Assembly: GCA_001801685.1 (NCBI GenBank)
Contig: MGYJ01000040.1
Location: 1 to 64,000 of the forward strand
Origin: Gammaproteobacteria bacterium RIFCSPHIGHO2_12_FULL_63_22
Lineage (GTDB): Bacteria > Pseudomonadota > Gammaproteobacteria > Xanthomonadales > Xanthomonadaceae
Length of the DNA: 64,000 nt
Direction: 5' to 3'
This document shows positions 18,837 to 27,765 of this stretch, piece by piece. A program made the translations under genes and the position numbers. The first letter of the stretch is position 1. Each line of letters starts with the position of its first letter. Below the pieces are notes generated by a model. That model was not told the DNA's origin. It was given only the letters and a program-made list of their open reading frames with translations, and made no database searches.

Positions 18837-19493
18837 ATGACAGAACTGCACCACGACTGGCGACTCGAGATCTGGAATGCGCTGACCCACGGCTTCGGCT
18901 TCCTGCTCAGCCTGCTGGCGAGCGCCGTGCTGATCACGCTGGTTGCGATTCGTGGCGATGGCTGGCAACTGGCCGGCGCGCTGGTGTTCTGCATCGCACT
19001 GGTGACGGTGTACACCTCGTCCACGCTTTATCACTCGATCCCGCATGCGGTGACCAAGTCGCGCATGAAGATCTTCGACCACTGCGCAATTTTTGTACTC
19101 ATCGCCGGCACCTACACGCCGTTCACGCTGATCGCGTTGCGCGACCGGGGCGGCTGGTGGCTGTTTGCGGCGGCGTGGACGCTGGCCGTGGCTGGCATCA
19201 TCTTCAAACTGTTCTATACCGGCCGCTTCAAGGGCGTATCGACGCTGATCTATGTCGGCATGGGCTGGATGGCCGTGGTCGCGATCAAGCCGTTCCTGGC
19301 CGTGGTGCCTTTGGAACAATTGCTCTGGCTGCTCGCCGGCGGATTGGCCTACACCCTGGGCACGCTGTTCTACATGAGCAAGCGCGACCACGCGCACGCG
19401 ATCTGGCATGGCTTCGTGCTGGCGGGTAGCGCCTGCCACTTCGTAGCCGTGGCCATGCAGGTGCTGGGCCCGTCGGTCGTGCCGACGATCTGA
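18837..19493 (+). CDS. trhA: TrhA/hemolysin III family membrane protein
   Basis: Seven-helix membrane protein, 218 residues, of the PAQR/hemolysin III family. Visible hallmarks are EIWNALTHGFGFLLSLLASAVLI at the start, STLYHSIPH at ~62, FDHCAIFVLIAGTYTPFTLI at ~80 and a C-terminal HAIWHGFVLAGSACHFVAV, giving the conserved metal-site Ser/His/Asp set. In E. coli TrhA affects membrane energetics and lipid homeostasis; the old hemolysin name rests on heterologous assays. It is 59 bases after the CPBP gene and converges with the dioxygenase gene. Confidence 0.92.
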   Translation: MTELHHDWRLEIWNALTHGFGFLLSLLASAVLITLVAIRGDGWQLAGALVFCIALVTVYTSSTLYHSIPHAVTKSRMKIFDHCAIFVLIAGTYTPFTLIALRDRGGWWLFAAAWTLAVAGIIFKLFYTGRFKGVSTLIYVGMGWMAVVAIKPFLAVVPLEQLLWLLAGGLAYTLGTLFYMSKRDHAHAIWHGFVLAGSACHFVAVAMQVLGPSVVPTI

Positions 19494-19496
19494 AGC

Positions 19497-20081
19497 TCAG
19501 GCGGCGCTGTCCTGCCAACTGGGCTGTTCGGTGTCGTAATACTCGAAGATCAGGTGGATTCGATCGGTGCTGCCTTCGTTCTTCACCGAATGCACGCCGA
19601 GGTTGTTCACTTCCACCGCCTCGCCCTGCTTGAAGTGGTAGGTGGTAGGCGAAATATAGAAGCCCACTCGCTCGTTGGTAACGATCGGCACATGGATCTT
19701 GTGCGGCCAGGTGGCCGACGGCATGTTGTCGCGATGCGGCTGGATGATGCCGCCCGGCGCCATTCGCGCCAGCATGATGCGCGGGAAGCTGCCGTGCGCG
19801 TAACCATAGGGCGCGGTGGCCTGGCGAAGCACCGGCTCCAGCCGGTCACGCCACTCGGCCCATAGCGGACGATCGTAGGCTTCGCGCCAATCCTTCATGT
19901 CCTTGATGAAGCGGAAGACGATATGACGGGTTTTGTCCAGCGTCTCGAAGCGATTGGGCTTGGACGCATTCTCCATGTCCCAGACGGACTCGGGAATGGC
20001 GAGGATGTCGTCAACCAGGCTGCCCAGTTCGATCTGGCCCAGTTCCTTGATGGAGGTGGTCTTGCGCGGATTGGGATACAT
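19497..20081 (-). CDS. Aspartyl/asparaginyl beta-hydroxylase-like Fe(II)/2-oxoglutarate dioxygenase
   Basis: A 194-residue protein with an Asp/Asn beta-hydroxylase jelly-roll: IMLARMAPGGIIQPHRDN at ~100-117 (first His), HKIHVPIVTNERVGFYIS, then EAVEVNNLGVHSVKNEGSTDRIHLIFEYYD, with the second metal His in GVHSV (~163) and the co-substrate Arg in DRIHL. The start at 20081 lies one base after the TGA of the sulfotransferase, so the pair is coupled. It acts in the cytoplasm if the lack of a signal peptide is a guide. The substrate may be a peptide side chain or small molecule. Confidence 0.85.
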   Translation of the reverse strand: MYPNPRKTTSIKELGQIELGSLVDDILAIPESVWDMENASKPNRFETLDKTRHIVFRFIKDMKDWREAYDRPLWAEWRDRLEPVLRQATAPYGYAHGSFPRIMLARMAPGGIIQPHRDNMPSATWPHKIHVPIVTNERVGFYISPTTYHFKQGEAVEVNNLGVHSVKNEGSTDRIHLIFEYYDTEQPSWQDSAA

Positions 20082-20082
20082 G

Positions 20083-20709
20083 TCATTCGAATCCGTAGTT
20101 GAACAATTCCAGGTCGCGACGGTACAGGTCCGATACCCAGCCAACCAGGTCGCGGTCGTAATACTCCTGCCAGGGCCGGTGCTTCGATGAATTCACCCGC
20201 TCGAGCTCGGTGGTTTCCATTCCGACCTGCGCGCAGATCTCGTCGTAGCTGGCCTGCATGGTTTCGTTGCGGCCGACGATGTCGAGCTCCAGCTTGCCCT
20301 CGGCGTCGGTAACCATCGCGTGCTGCGGCTGGTACAGCAGGTGGTCGAGTGGCTTGAGCTCGCGGATCACGTACTTCATGTAGCGCAAGGGCTCGGTCTC
20401 GAAGATATTGCCGCCGCGGCTCATGAAGGCGCAATAGGACACGAAGCGATCGAAAGGATTGCGCACGAACGCGAACTTCCTGTACTCGCCAAACATCTTG
20501 TCGCCGAGCACCGGACGGATCTGCCGGGTGCTGATGTGGCCGTGCTGGATGCCGGCGAATTCGGGGAACGGAAAACGCTTCTTCACGAACAGGCCGACTT
20601 GTTCAAGGTCCTGTTCACCCATCTGCTGGCGCAGGGCCTGGCGCACCGAGTGGGTGCCGGTCTTGGGGATGGCGAAGAAGATGTATCGGTGTTTGTGCGA
20701 GATGATCAT
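20083..20709 (-). CDS. Sulfotransferase family 2-like protein
   Basis: A 208-residue PAPS-dependent sulfotransferase. FFAIPKTGTHSVRQAL at ~11-26 is the 5'-phosphosulfate loop, and FAFVRNPFDRFVSYC at ~79 is the 3'-phosphate-binding motif. This resembles the sulfotransfer_2 family, which modifies carbohydrates or lipids. QHGHISTRQIRP supplies a likely catalytic His region. It is the first gene of a two-gene unit with the dioxygenase, unlike the TPR-containing sulfotransferases 36-43 kb away. The acceptor is not visible. Confidence 0.85.
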   Translation of the reverse strand: MIISHKHRYIFFAIPKTGTHSVRQALRQQMGEQDLEQVGLFVKKRFPFPEFAGIQHGHISTRQIRPVLGDKMFGEYRKFAFVRNPFDRFVSYCAFMSRGGNIFETEPLRYMKYVIRELKPLDHLLYQPQHAMVTDAEGKLELDIVGRNETMQASYDEICAQVGMETTELERVNSSKHRPWQEYYDRDLVGWVSDLYRRDLELFNYGFE

Positions 20710-20775
20710 GGTGGGCAGCGCGAAAAGACCCGCCCATGATAATGCAAGGGCGCGCGCCGCCGGCCAGGCGGGGGC

Positions 20776-21204
20776 TCAGCTGGATATGTATTGCTGCAGG
20801 TAGCTGATTTCCTGCTTCTGGTCCTCGATTACTTCCTTCACCAGGTCGCCGATGGAGACGATGCCGAGGATCCGGCCGCCCTCCAGTACGGGCAGGTGGC
20901 GGATGTGCCGCTCGGTCATGATGGCCATGCAGTCGCCCACCGATTCCGACGGCGCCACGCAGACCACCGGCGAGCTCATGATGGTCGCCACGGGCGTGTC
21001 ACTCGATGACCGGCCTTGCAGCACGATCTTGCGGGCGTAATCGCGCTCGCTGGCGATGCCGGTCAGTTCGTCGCCACGCATCACGAGCACTGCACCGATA
21101 TGGTGTTCGGCCATCAGGCGGACGGCTTCCAGCACGGGCTGGTCCTCGCCAATTGCTACGACCCGGCTGCCTTTTCTCTCCAGGATCTGGCTTACGTTGC
21201 GCAT
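20776..21204 (-). CDS. CBS-domain protein
   Basis: A 142-residue protein consisting of two CBS domains: VLEAVRLMAEHHIGAVLVMRGDELTGIASERDYARKI and TPVATIMSSPVVCVAPSESVGDCMAIMTERHIRHLPVLEGGRILGIVSIGDLVKEVI. It ends in a short helical tail. AAGGAG stands eight bases before the ATG. Such stand-alone CBS pairs bind adenosine nucleotides or S-adenosylmethionine and act as sensors; no partner domain is present. It follows the GtrB-like gene by 32 bases on the same strand. Confidence 0.92.
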   Translation of the reverse strand: MRNVSQILERKGSRVVAIGEDQPVLEAVRLMAEHHIGAVLVMRGDELTGIASERDYARKIVLQGRSSSDTPVATIMSSPVVCVAPSESVGDCMAIMTERHIRHLPVLEGGRILGIVSIGDLVKEVIEDQKQEISYLQQYISS

Positions 21205-21236
21205 GCCCTGCTCCTTGCCAACGCGGTGGGCCCATC

Positions 21237-22211
21237 TTATTCCTGTTGCGCGCGCCTCGCATCGGCGGCTGCATCGCCCCGGCCCGGCTGCCAATCCTGC
21301 ACCAGGTAGAGCGGCCGTTGCTTGGCTTCCAGGTACATGCGGCCCAGGTATTCGCCGATCACGCCCAGGGCCATCAACTGCACGCCGCCGAGGAAGAGCA
21401 CCACCGCCATCATGGTCGGCCAGCCCTGCACGGGGTCGCCCCAGAGCAGGGTCTTGGTGATGATCCAGACGCCATAGGCGAAGGCCAGCAGCGCGGTACC
21501 GAGCCCGGCGTAAGTCGCCACGCGCAGGGGCGCGGTCGAGAAACCGGTGATGCCCTCCAGCGCGAAATTCCACAGCCGCCAGTAATTGAACTTGCTGGAT
21601 CCGGCGATGCGCGGCTCGCGCTGGTAGGGCAAGGACGTTTGCGGATAGCCCACCCAGGCGAACAGTCCCTTCATGAACCGGTGCCGCTCGCGCAGGTCGC
21701 GCAGGGACTCGACCACGCGGCGCGACATCAGCCGGAAATCGCCGGTATCGGCCGGGATTCCGGTGAAGGACAGCTTGTTGATGACCCGGTAGAAGGCCTT
21801 GGCGGTGACCTTTTTCAGCCAGCTTTCGCCATCGCGCGAGGTGCGGGTTCCATAGACGACGTCGAAGCCTTCCCGCCATTTGCCGACCAGCGCCGGCAAT
21901 AGTTCGGGCGGATCCTGGCCGTCGGCATCCAGCACCACCACGGCATCGGCGTCGGCGCGGTCGAGGCCGGCGGTGAGGGCCAGCTCCTTGCCGAAATTTC
22001 GCGACAGGCGCAGCAGCTGGACGCGTGGATCGTTGCCGGCGATCGACTGCAACACCTGCCAGGTCGCGTCGCGGCTTCCATCGTCGACGTACAGGACCTG
22101 CGTGCGCAGGTCCATGCCGTCGAGCACGGCGGCGAGACGCGCATGCATGCCGGGCAGTGCCTGCGCTTCGTTGTAGGCCGCGATGACGACGGTGAGCGTG
22201 GCGGGGTTCAT
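21237..22211 (-). CDS. GtrB/DPM1-like polyprenyl-phosphate glycosyltransferase
   Basis: A 324-residue GT2 enzyme of the dolichol-phosphate mannosyltransferase branch, transferring a sugar to undecaprenyl phosphate. TVVIAAYNEAQALPGM at ~8, YVDDGSRDATWQVL at ~41, LSRNFGKELALTAGLDRADADAVVVLDADGQDPPELLP (metal site DADGQDPPE at ~97) and GDFRLMSRRVVESL are all present. Two C-terminal helices (TYAGLGTALLAFAYGVWIITKTLL; MMAVVLFLGGVQLMALGVIGEYLGRMYLE) anchor it. No GtrA flippase or GtrC transferase gene is adjacent. The sugar and final acceptor are unknown. Confidence 0.92.
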   Translation of the reverse strand: MNPATLTVVIAAYNEAQALPGMHARLAAVLDGMDLRTQVLYVDDGSRDATWQVLQSIAGNDPRVQLLRLSRNFGKELALTAGLDRADADAVVVLDADGQDPPELLPALVGKWREGFDVVYGTRTSRDGESWLKKVTAKAFYRVINKLSFTGIPADTGDFRLMSRRVVESLRDLRERHRFMKGLFAWVGYPQTSLPYQREPRIAGSSKFNYWRLWNFALEGITGFSTAPLRVATYAGLGTALLAFAYGVWIITKTLLWGDPVQGWPTMMAVVLFLGGVQLMALGVIGEYLGRMYLEAKQRPLYLVQDWQPGRGDAAADARRAQQE

Positions 22212-22252
22212 GCCCGAATGGTACCTGTTGCCATGCGTGGTGTTCAGCCCGC

Positions 22253-22981
22253 TCAGCGTTCGATCAGGTACGCCGGCCCGCCCAGGTGGCGGACCTGGCG
22301 TTCAATCCAGCGCGCGCGGCGCTGCACGTAAGGGCCGGGTTTGGCGACGCTGTAGCGACGCGGACTGGGCAGCACCGCGGCCATGCGCGCCGACTCCGAT
22401 GGCGTCAACTTTGAGGCGGGCTTGCCAAAATAGGTGCGCGCCGCGGCTTCGGCGCCGTACACGCCATCGCCGAATTCGGCGATGTTGGCGTACACCTCCA
22501 GGATGCGCTGCTTCGGCCACAGCACCTCGATCAACACCGTGTACCAGGCCTCGAGCCCCTTGCGCACATAGCTGCGACCCTTCCACAGGAAGAGGTTCTT
22601 CGCGACCTGCTGGCTGATGGTGCTGGCGCCGCGCACCTTGCGGCCACGCTGGTTGTTCTTCATGGCCTTGTCGATGGCCTTGAAGTCGAAACCATGGTGG
22701 TCGGGAAAGGTCTGGTCCTCGGCTGCCACCAATGCGATGGGCAGGTTCCGCGAAATGTCCCTGCTGCTGCGCCACGTGTAGCGCAGCTGGAAATCCCAGT
22801 CGCGCTGCACCATCGCATCCACCCGGCGCGAGACCATGAAGGCGCTGGTGACCGGCGGAATCCAGCGCAGCAGCAGCACCTGCGCCGTGGTCAGCAACAG
22901 GAACCACAGCGGCAACCAGAGGAATATCCAGCGCGCAATCCGTTTCCAGCCCCGCGGGCGTTTTCCGGCAGCGGCTGCCAT
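22253..22981 (-). CDS. mtgA: Monofunctional peptidoglycan glycosyltransferase
   Basis: Inner-membrane GT51 enzyme, 242 residues, polymerising lipid II into glycan strands without a transpeptidase domain. One N-terminal membrane helix ([22 protein letters not shown]) is followed by the GT51 motifs: [15 protein letters not shown] (catalytic Glu) at ~86, [17 protein letters not shown] at ~117, [68 protein letters not shown] compressed over ~140-205. Length matches E. coli MtgA. The ATG directly follows the stop of the upstream gene (TGAATG). Confidence 0.97.
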   Translation of the reverse strand: MAAAAGKRPRGWKRIARWIFLWLPLWFLLLTTAQVLLLRWIPPVTSAFMVSRRVDAMVQRDWDFQLRYTWRSSRDISRNLPIALVAAEDQTFPDHHGFDFKAIDKAMKNNQRGRKVRGASTISQQVAKNLFLWKGRSYVRKGLEAWYTVLIEVLWPKQRILEVYANIAEFGDGVYGAEAAARTYFGKPASKLTPSESARMAAVLPSPRRYSVAKPGPYVQRRARWIERQVRHLGGPAYLIER

Positions 22982-23818
22982 TCAGGGGCTCGGCTCGGCG
23001 GCTTCGACAGCGGCGACGCTGAGGTCAACCGCCAACACCCAGCCCTGGCCGGGCGCGTCGCTCGCGCTTGGTCGACGCCAGACGCGAAGCCAGGCCGGGC
23101 TGCCCACGCCGCCGCCCCAGGAGGCCGCCAGGTCGCCAGCCGAAGACACCACCTGACCGGTGTCCACGCGCAGCGCCCGGGATGGCAGCGCCTGTCCTTC
23201 GGCGCGGCTGTCAGGCACCGCGCCCTCGCGAAGCCTCAGGAAGTCGGCGGACACCATTCGCGTATTCAACGCACCGGCGGGAGCCAGGTCGGCGCTGCGC
23301 AATTCGGCGACGCCGACCGGCCAGCCCGGCGGCTCGCCCAAGCCCAGGCCGCCGCGGCGCTGCACCTTTTCAGGAAAGGCGACTTCCTCGTGGCTGATGC
23401 CGTGGTCGATCAGCACCTGCCACTTGCCATCGGCGCCCTTGCGCCAGATGGTGAAGAAATGTCCGAAGCCGGTAGGTTTATCGGCGCCCCCAGGCGTGAA
23501 TCGCCAGGGGCCGCTGGTGTAGCCGAGGTCGCCGCTGGCTGAAATCTCGGCCAGCTCCGGCGCCCACTCAAGGCGGTTCTTGTTCTCCGGGCGCGCTTCC
23601 CAGACGCGCTTCCCGTTGCCAGGCCCGGGCGCGAATACCAGGCCGTCGTCGGCCAGGGCCGCCAGGAACGCGGCCCGCGTGCTGCGGGCGCTGGCATCGG
23701 CGGCAAAGGCCCGCTCGGCCGCGACCATGTCGTCGAAGTCGTCGGCAAGCGCCAACGGCACGATGACAAATGAAGCGACGATCAGACAGGCCTTGATCAG
23801 GGTGCGGGGCGATACCAT
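22982..23818 (-). CDS. Exported DUF4440/SnoaL-like protein
   Basis: A 278-residue protein with a signal peptide (LIKACLIVASFVIVPLALADD). Then comes an NTF2-like/DUF4440 domain: DDMVAAERAFAADASARSTRAAFLAALADDGLVFAPG at ~28 and GYTSGPWRF...KPTGFGHFFTIWRKGADGKWQVLIDHGISHE at ~100-145. A second, weaker half with Arg/Ala-rich sequence could be another copy of the fold. Such proteins are usually of unknown function; no catalytic residues can be named. Transcribed immediately ahead of mtgA. Confidence 0.72.
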   Translation of the reverse strand: MVSPRTLIKACLIVASFVIVPLALADDFDDMVAAERAFAADASARSTRAAFLAALADDGLVFAPGPGNGKRVWEARPENKNRLEWAPELAEISASGDLGYTSGPWRFTPGGADKPTGFGHFFTIWRKGADGKWQVLIDHGISHEEVAFPEKVQRRGGLGLGEPPGWPVGVAELRSADLAPAGALNTRMVSADFLRLREGAVPDSRAEGQALPSRALRVDTGQVVSSAGDLAASWGGGVGSPAWLRVWRRPSASDAPGQGWVLAVDLSVAAVEAAEPSP

Positions 23819-23891
23819 CTTGGAACCTCCTCAGTGCGGCCAAGCATAGCCGGTCGCCCCCATTCCCTGCCTAGGCCATTCGCCCTTCCCG

Positions 23892-24785
23892 ATGCCAGAT
23901 TTCGATCGCGACACGCTGTCCCTGTTCCTTCTTGAAAACTCCGGAATCCGCGGGGTGCTGGTGCGGCTGGACGAGACCTGGCAAGCCATCCAGGCACGCA
24001 CGCCCTACCCGGCGCCGGTCGCCGAACGGCTGGGTGAAACTTGCGCGGCTGCGGCCTTGTTCACCGGCCACGCCAAGCTCGATGGGCGGCTCAGCGTGCA
24101 GCTTCGCGGCACCGGCGCCCTGCGCACGCTGTTTGCGGAGTGCACCGCCCAGGGCACGCTGCGTGGCATCGCCCATTACTCGGAACCGCTGCCCGAACCG
24201 TTGACGCCGCGCGCATTCGGCCACGGTTCCGTACTCGCCATCACCATCGAAAACCTGCCGCCGGGCGGCCAGGAAATGATGCGCTACCAAGGCTTGGTCG
24301 GGCTGGATGCCGACCATCTGTCGGAAGCGTTCGAAGCCTACTTCGCCCAATCCGAGCAGTTGCCCACGAGGGTGATGCTGGCTTCGGACGGCCTGCGCGC
24401 CGCGGCATTGATGCTGCAGCAGTTGCCCGAAGGCCACCGTGATGCGGACGGCTGGACCCGCGACTCGGCGCTGTTCGACACCCTTACCAAGGCCGAACTG
24501 CTCGACCTGCCCGGCGACACCTTGTTGTTCAGGTTGTTCCATGAGGAAAACGTCCGCCTGCTGGGCCAAAGGCCGATGCGTTTTGGCTGTTCCTGTTCCC
24601 GGGAACGGGTCGCCGAAGCACTCCGGAGCTTGGACCTGAACGAAACCCTGGCGGTCGCCCGCGAAGGCGTCACCGAGGTGCACTGTGATTTCTGCGGCCA
24701 GGGCTACGAGTTCACGGACGAGCAGGTGGTGGCGCTGTTCGAGGCCTCCGGCCCCAATGCCCCGGGCTCGGACCTCATCCAGTGA
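23892..24785 (+). CDS. hslO: Redox-regulated chaperone Hsp33
   Basis: Cytoplasmic chaperone of 297 residues, turned on by oxidation. The N-terminal domain (DRDTLSLFLLENSGIRGVLVRLDETWQAIQ) and central linker lead to the C-terminal zinc domain: FGCSCSRERV (CxC, ~233) and HCDFCGQGYEFT (CxxC, ~264). These four cysteines release zinc and form disulfides on activation. Length is usual for the family. It diverges from the DUF4440-like gene with 73 bases between their starts. Confidence 0.97.
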   Translation: MPDFDRDTLSLFLLENSGIRGVLVRLDETWQAIQARTPYPAPVAERLGETCAAAALFTGHAKLDGRLSVQLRGTGALRTLFAECTAQGTLRGIAHYSEPLPEPLTPRAFGHGSVLAITIENLPPGGQEMMRYQGLVGLDADHLSEAFEAYFAQSEQLPTRVMLASDGLRAAALMLQQLPEGHRDADGWTRDSALFDTLTKAELLDLPGDTLLFRLFHEENVRLLGQRPMRFGCSCSRERVAEALRSLDLNETLAVAREGVTEVHCDFCGQGYEFTDEQVVALFEASGPNAPGSDLIQ

Positions 24786-24811
24786 AGTGCTGGATTTTTG
24801 GCCGGCTTTTA

Positions 24812-24822
24812 GTTAAATTAAC
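24812..24822. promoter_or_regulatory. AT-rich palindrome upstream of 24910 gene
   Basis: GTTAAATTAAC is a perfect 11-base palindrome in an AT-rich patch (24810-24830) between hslO and the next gene, in DNA that is otherwise strongly GC-rich. It is a possible operator or part of a promoter. The patch ends 80 bases before the GTG start. Confidence 0.3.
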
Positions 24823-24909
24823 GTAAATATCGGTGAGGGGACGAGGACGGGACCGGGAACTTTTTGACCTGCGGACCGCTCTTATCGCCGACCCACGAGG
24901 ATGCCCATA

Positions 24910-25866
24910 GTGAAACTGCGATTGATCACATGCCTTCTGCTCGCCTTCTCGGCGACGTCGGCGTTTGCCCAGTCCAAACTACTGACGGGCAACGAGCCGA
25001 CCGGCAATACCACCGTGCTGCCGCTCTGGAACAACCAGAACGGCCAGGTCGATGCATTGCTGCTGATCGAACCGTCGGCGTTGCCGCAATTGCCGTCGCA
25101 ACGAATCATTCGCCCGGCTGGCAAGGCGGCCGCCAGCGATTCACTGCAATTGCGCGCAGGCCTTTCCCTGGAAGCGAATCCGGGCATGGGCGTGCTGTGC
25201 AATAGCGGCAGCGTGATCACCAGCGTCGGCTCCATGGCCGGCCACTGCATGCTGGTCAACCTCGGCAACCAGGGCTTGTCCCCGATTCCGGGCAGCAAGA
25301 GTTCGGTGAATGGATCGCTGCAATTGCAGCGCTCGCGCGCGTCGGTTACCGGCAGCGTCGGCGTCGGCCGCGAAACCCTCGGCGGCAACCTCAATTCCAT
25401 CGGTAACAGCGCAGCAGACCGTCGCCTGCTCGACAGCTTGCTGGGTTCCAGCACCGCTACGCTCGATTCGCGCAACGCCAGCCTGATCGGCCAGGTCTCG
25501 CTCGGCACGCAAAGCTGGGTGAGCATCGGCGGCAAGCTCGCCCGCGTTCGCCTGATTCCGACCGACCAGATTCGTGGCGGGCTGCCACCCGAGTGGAATT
25601 CCGGCAGCCTCAGCCTTGGCGGCGGCATCGGTAATTTCGGCGGCGAGATCACCGGCCAGATGATTGAAGTTCCCGGCCAGGCCAGTCGTTACAGCAGCCT
25701 GGGCGCTGGCGTTACTTGGCGCACGCCGTGGCGCGCCAAGCTTTCCGTCGGCGCCGACAACCTGGTGACGCGCGGCAAGAATCCGTTCGGCCTGCCTGAT
25801 GCGCGCCCCGCCGCGGAAGCCGAAGAAGGCCGCGTGCCGTACGTTCGTTACCAGCAGGACCTGTAA
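24910..25866 (+). CDS. Exported protein of unknown function, possible outer-membrane beta-barrel
   Basis: I do not recognise this 318-residue protein. The GTG at 24910 is the best start: CGAGG ends nine bases before it, while the ATG at 24901 directly abuts that site. A signal peptide MKLRLITCLLLAFSATSAFAQ follows. The rest is rich in Gly, Ser, Asn and alternating hydrophobic strands (NGSLQLQRSRASVTGSVGVG, ASLIGQVSLGTQSWVSIGG, GSLSLGGGIGNFGGEITGQMIEV), suggesting amphipathic beta-structure. Two cysteines, in GVLCNSG and AGHCML, could form a disulfide. The C-terminus (VRYQQDL) lacks the terminal aromatic of classical porins. It is unrelated to its neighbours. Confidence 0.75.
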   Translation: MKLRLITCLLLAFSATSAFAQSKLLTGNEPTGNTTVLPLWNNQNGQVDALLLIEPSALPQLPSQRIIRPAGKAAASDSLQLRAGLSLEANPGMGVLCNSGSVITSVGSMAGHCMLVNLGNQGLSPIPGSKSSVNGSLQLQRSRASVTGSVGVGRETLGGNLNSIGNSAADRRLLDSLLGSSTATLDSRNASLIGQVSLGTQSWVSIGGKLARVRLIPTDQIRGGLPPEWNSGSLSLGGGIGNFGGEITGQMIEVPGQASRYSSLGAGVTWRTPWRAKLSVGADNLVTRGKNPFGLPDARPAAEAEEGRVPYVRYQQDL

Positions 25867-25936
25867 GGCTTACATCGCGCTGCAGCCGGGTCGCCTCGTG
25901 TAATGTTTCCGCTTGCCCTTGATCCTGGCGCGAGCG

Positions 25937-27739
25937 ATGACCCTTTCCCTGATCCGCCCCCGCGAACTCCGCTTCGTCACCGAACAGCTGTGGCCGCTGT
26001 CTTCGTTGCTCGCCTATCCGCGCTTTGCCGGGCACAGCCTCGAAACCTTTGAAAGCGTGCTGGACCTGTCGCGAAAACTCGCACAGGAAAAATTCGCCCC
26101 GCACAACCGCGCGTCGGATGCCAACGAGCCGCATGTGCACGAGGGTCGCGTGCGGATCATTCCCGAAGTGAAACTCGCGCTCGATGCCTATGCCGAGGCC
26201 GGATTCACCGCGCTGCTGGCCGACGAGGAAGAAGGCGGGCTGCAATTGCCCTATACGCTGGCGTTGCTGAGCGATGCGATGTTCCTCGCCGCGAATGTTT
26301 CCACGACCGGTTACGCCCTGCTCGCCCGCGGCGTGGCCAACCTGCTGGCCGCGCACGGGTCCGCCGACCAGCAACGCCTGTATCGCCAGCCCATCCTGCA
26401 AGGCCGGTTCCTCGGCACGATGTGCCTGAGCGAACCGCAGGCAGGATCGTCGCTGGCCGACATCACCACCCGCGCGGAACTTGCCGCCGACGGCAGCTAT
26501 CGCCTGGTCGGGCAGAAGATGTGGATCTCCGGCGGCGATCACGAACTTTCCGAGAACATCGTGCACATGGTTCTGGCGAAGATTCCCGGCGGCCCCGCCG
26601 GCGTGAAGGGAATCAGCCTGTTCGTCGTCCCGAAATTCCAGGTCAACGATGACGGCACGCTGGGTGCGCGCAACGACGTGCAGCTGGCCGGAGTCAACCA
26701 CAAGCTCGGCCAGCGCGGCATCATCAACACCTTCCTGAAATTCGGCGAGAACGACGCCTGCATCGGCCACCTGGTGGGCGCGCCGCACCAAGGCCTCGCG
26801 CAGATGTTCCACATGATGAATGAAGCGCGCATTGGCGTTGGCATGGGCGCGATCATGCAGGGCCTGGCTGGCTTCGAATACGCGCTGGGCTACGCGCGCG
26901 AACGTCGCCAGGGCCGCCATCCCGACCAGAAGGATCCCTCGTCGCGGCCGGTGCCGTTGATCGAGCACGCCGACGTGAAGCGCATGTTGTTGCAGCAGAA
27001 GTGCTGGTGCGAAGGCGCCTTTGCATTGGCGGTTTTCGCCGGCAACCTGATCGATGCGCAGGGCCAATCGACGGATTCCGCCGTGCGCTCGGAAGCGACG
27101 CTGAAACTGGAACTGCTGACGCCGATATTGAAATCCTGGTCGGCCGAATGGTGCACGCGCGCCAACGACCTCGCCATCCAGGTGCTCGGCGGTTACGGCT
27201 ACACGCGCGAATACCCGGTCGAGCAGTACTACCGCGATAACCGGCTCAACCCGATCCACGAAGGCAGCAACGGCATCCAGGCGATCGACCTGCTCGGCCG
27301 CAAGGCGATGATGGAACGCGGCGCGGCCCTTCAGGCGATGCTGGGCGAACTGCGCACCACGGCTGTCGAAGCATCGACGATGGCAGTCCTGCAGGAATTC
27401 TCCACTTCGTTGATGGAAGCGGTCGCCACGATCGAAAGAACCACGCAGGTACTGGCCGCGCGAATGGCGGCCGGCGAAGTGCGGCTTGCGTTGGCCAATG
27501 CGTCCCTTTACCTGACGCTGGTCGGCCACGCATTGGTCGCATGGATCTGGCTGAAGCAGGCCATGGTTGCCACGAGCGCGCTGCCCGGCGCGAGCGCTGC
27601 CGATGGTGATTTCTACCAGGGCAAGCTCGCCGCGTGCCGCTATTTCTTCCGTTATGAATTGCCCGCCGTGCAGTGCAACGCCCGCCTGTTGCAGGCCTTC
27701 GACGACACCGCGCTGGCGATGCAGGCCGACAAATTCTGA
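25937..27739 (+). CDS. Acyl-CoA dehydrogenase (large ~600-residue type)
   Basis: FAD-dependent acyl-CoA dehydrogenase, 600 residues, introducing a double bond in an acyl-CoA. N-terminal helices, then GTMCLSEPQAGSSLADITTRAEL at ~160 (FAD loop), YRLVGQKMWISGGDH, NHKLGQRGI, RIGVGMGAIMQGLAG at ~298, NDLAIQVLGGYGYTREYPVEQYYRDNRLNPIHEGSNGIQAIDLLGRKA at ~410-460 with the catalytic-region glutamate in IHEGSNG, and a C-terminal extension of ~140 residues of the acyl-CoA_dh_C type. A TTG at 25913 is an alternative start. It heads a four-gene lipid cluster, 26 bases before the crotonase. Confidence 0.95.
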   Translation: MTLSLIRPRELRFVTEQLWPLSSLLAYPRFAGHSLETFESVLDLSRKLAQEKFAPHNRASDANEPHVHEGRVRIIPEVKLALDAYAEAGFTALLADEEEGGLQLPYTLALLSDAMFLAANVSTTGYALLARGVANLLAAHGSADQQRLYRQPILQGRFLGTMCLSEPQAGSSLADITTRAELAADGSYRLVGQKMWISGGDHELSENIVHMVLAKIPGGPAGVKGISLFVVPKFQVNDDGTLGARNDVQLAGVNHKLGQRGIINTFLKFGENDACIGHLVGAPHQGLAQMFHMMNEARIGVGMGAIMQGLAGFEYALGYARERRQGRHPDQKDPSSRPVPLIEHADVKRMLLQQKCWCEGAFALAVFAGNLIDAQGQSTDSAVRSEATLKLELLTPILKSWSAEWCTRANDLAIQVLGGYGYTREYPVEQYYRDNRLNPIHEGSNGIQAIDLLGRKAMMERGAALQAMLGELRTTAVEASTMAVLQEFSTSLMEAVATIERTTQVLAARMAAGEVRLALANASLYLTLVGHALVAWIWLKQAMVATSALPGASAADGDFYQGKLAACRYFFRYELPAVQCNARLLQAFDDTALAMQADKF

Positions 27740-27765
27740 TCCATCCGACCACAACGGGACGAACC

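Noticed and set aside
18837-19493. Hemolysin toxin
   Set aside because: The family name hemolysin III is historical; the sequence is a PAQR-type TrhA membrane protein, and toxin activity should not be inferred.
25712-27754. A 680-codon minus-strand frame opposite the acyl-CoA dehydrogenase
   Set aside because: Its composition (His/Arg/Gln-rich) follows the antisense of GC-rich codons, and the acyl-CoA dehydrogenase on the plus strand is a clear gene.
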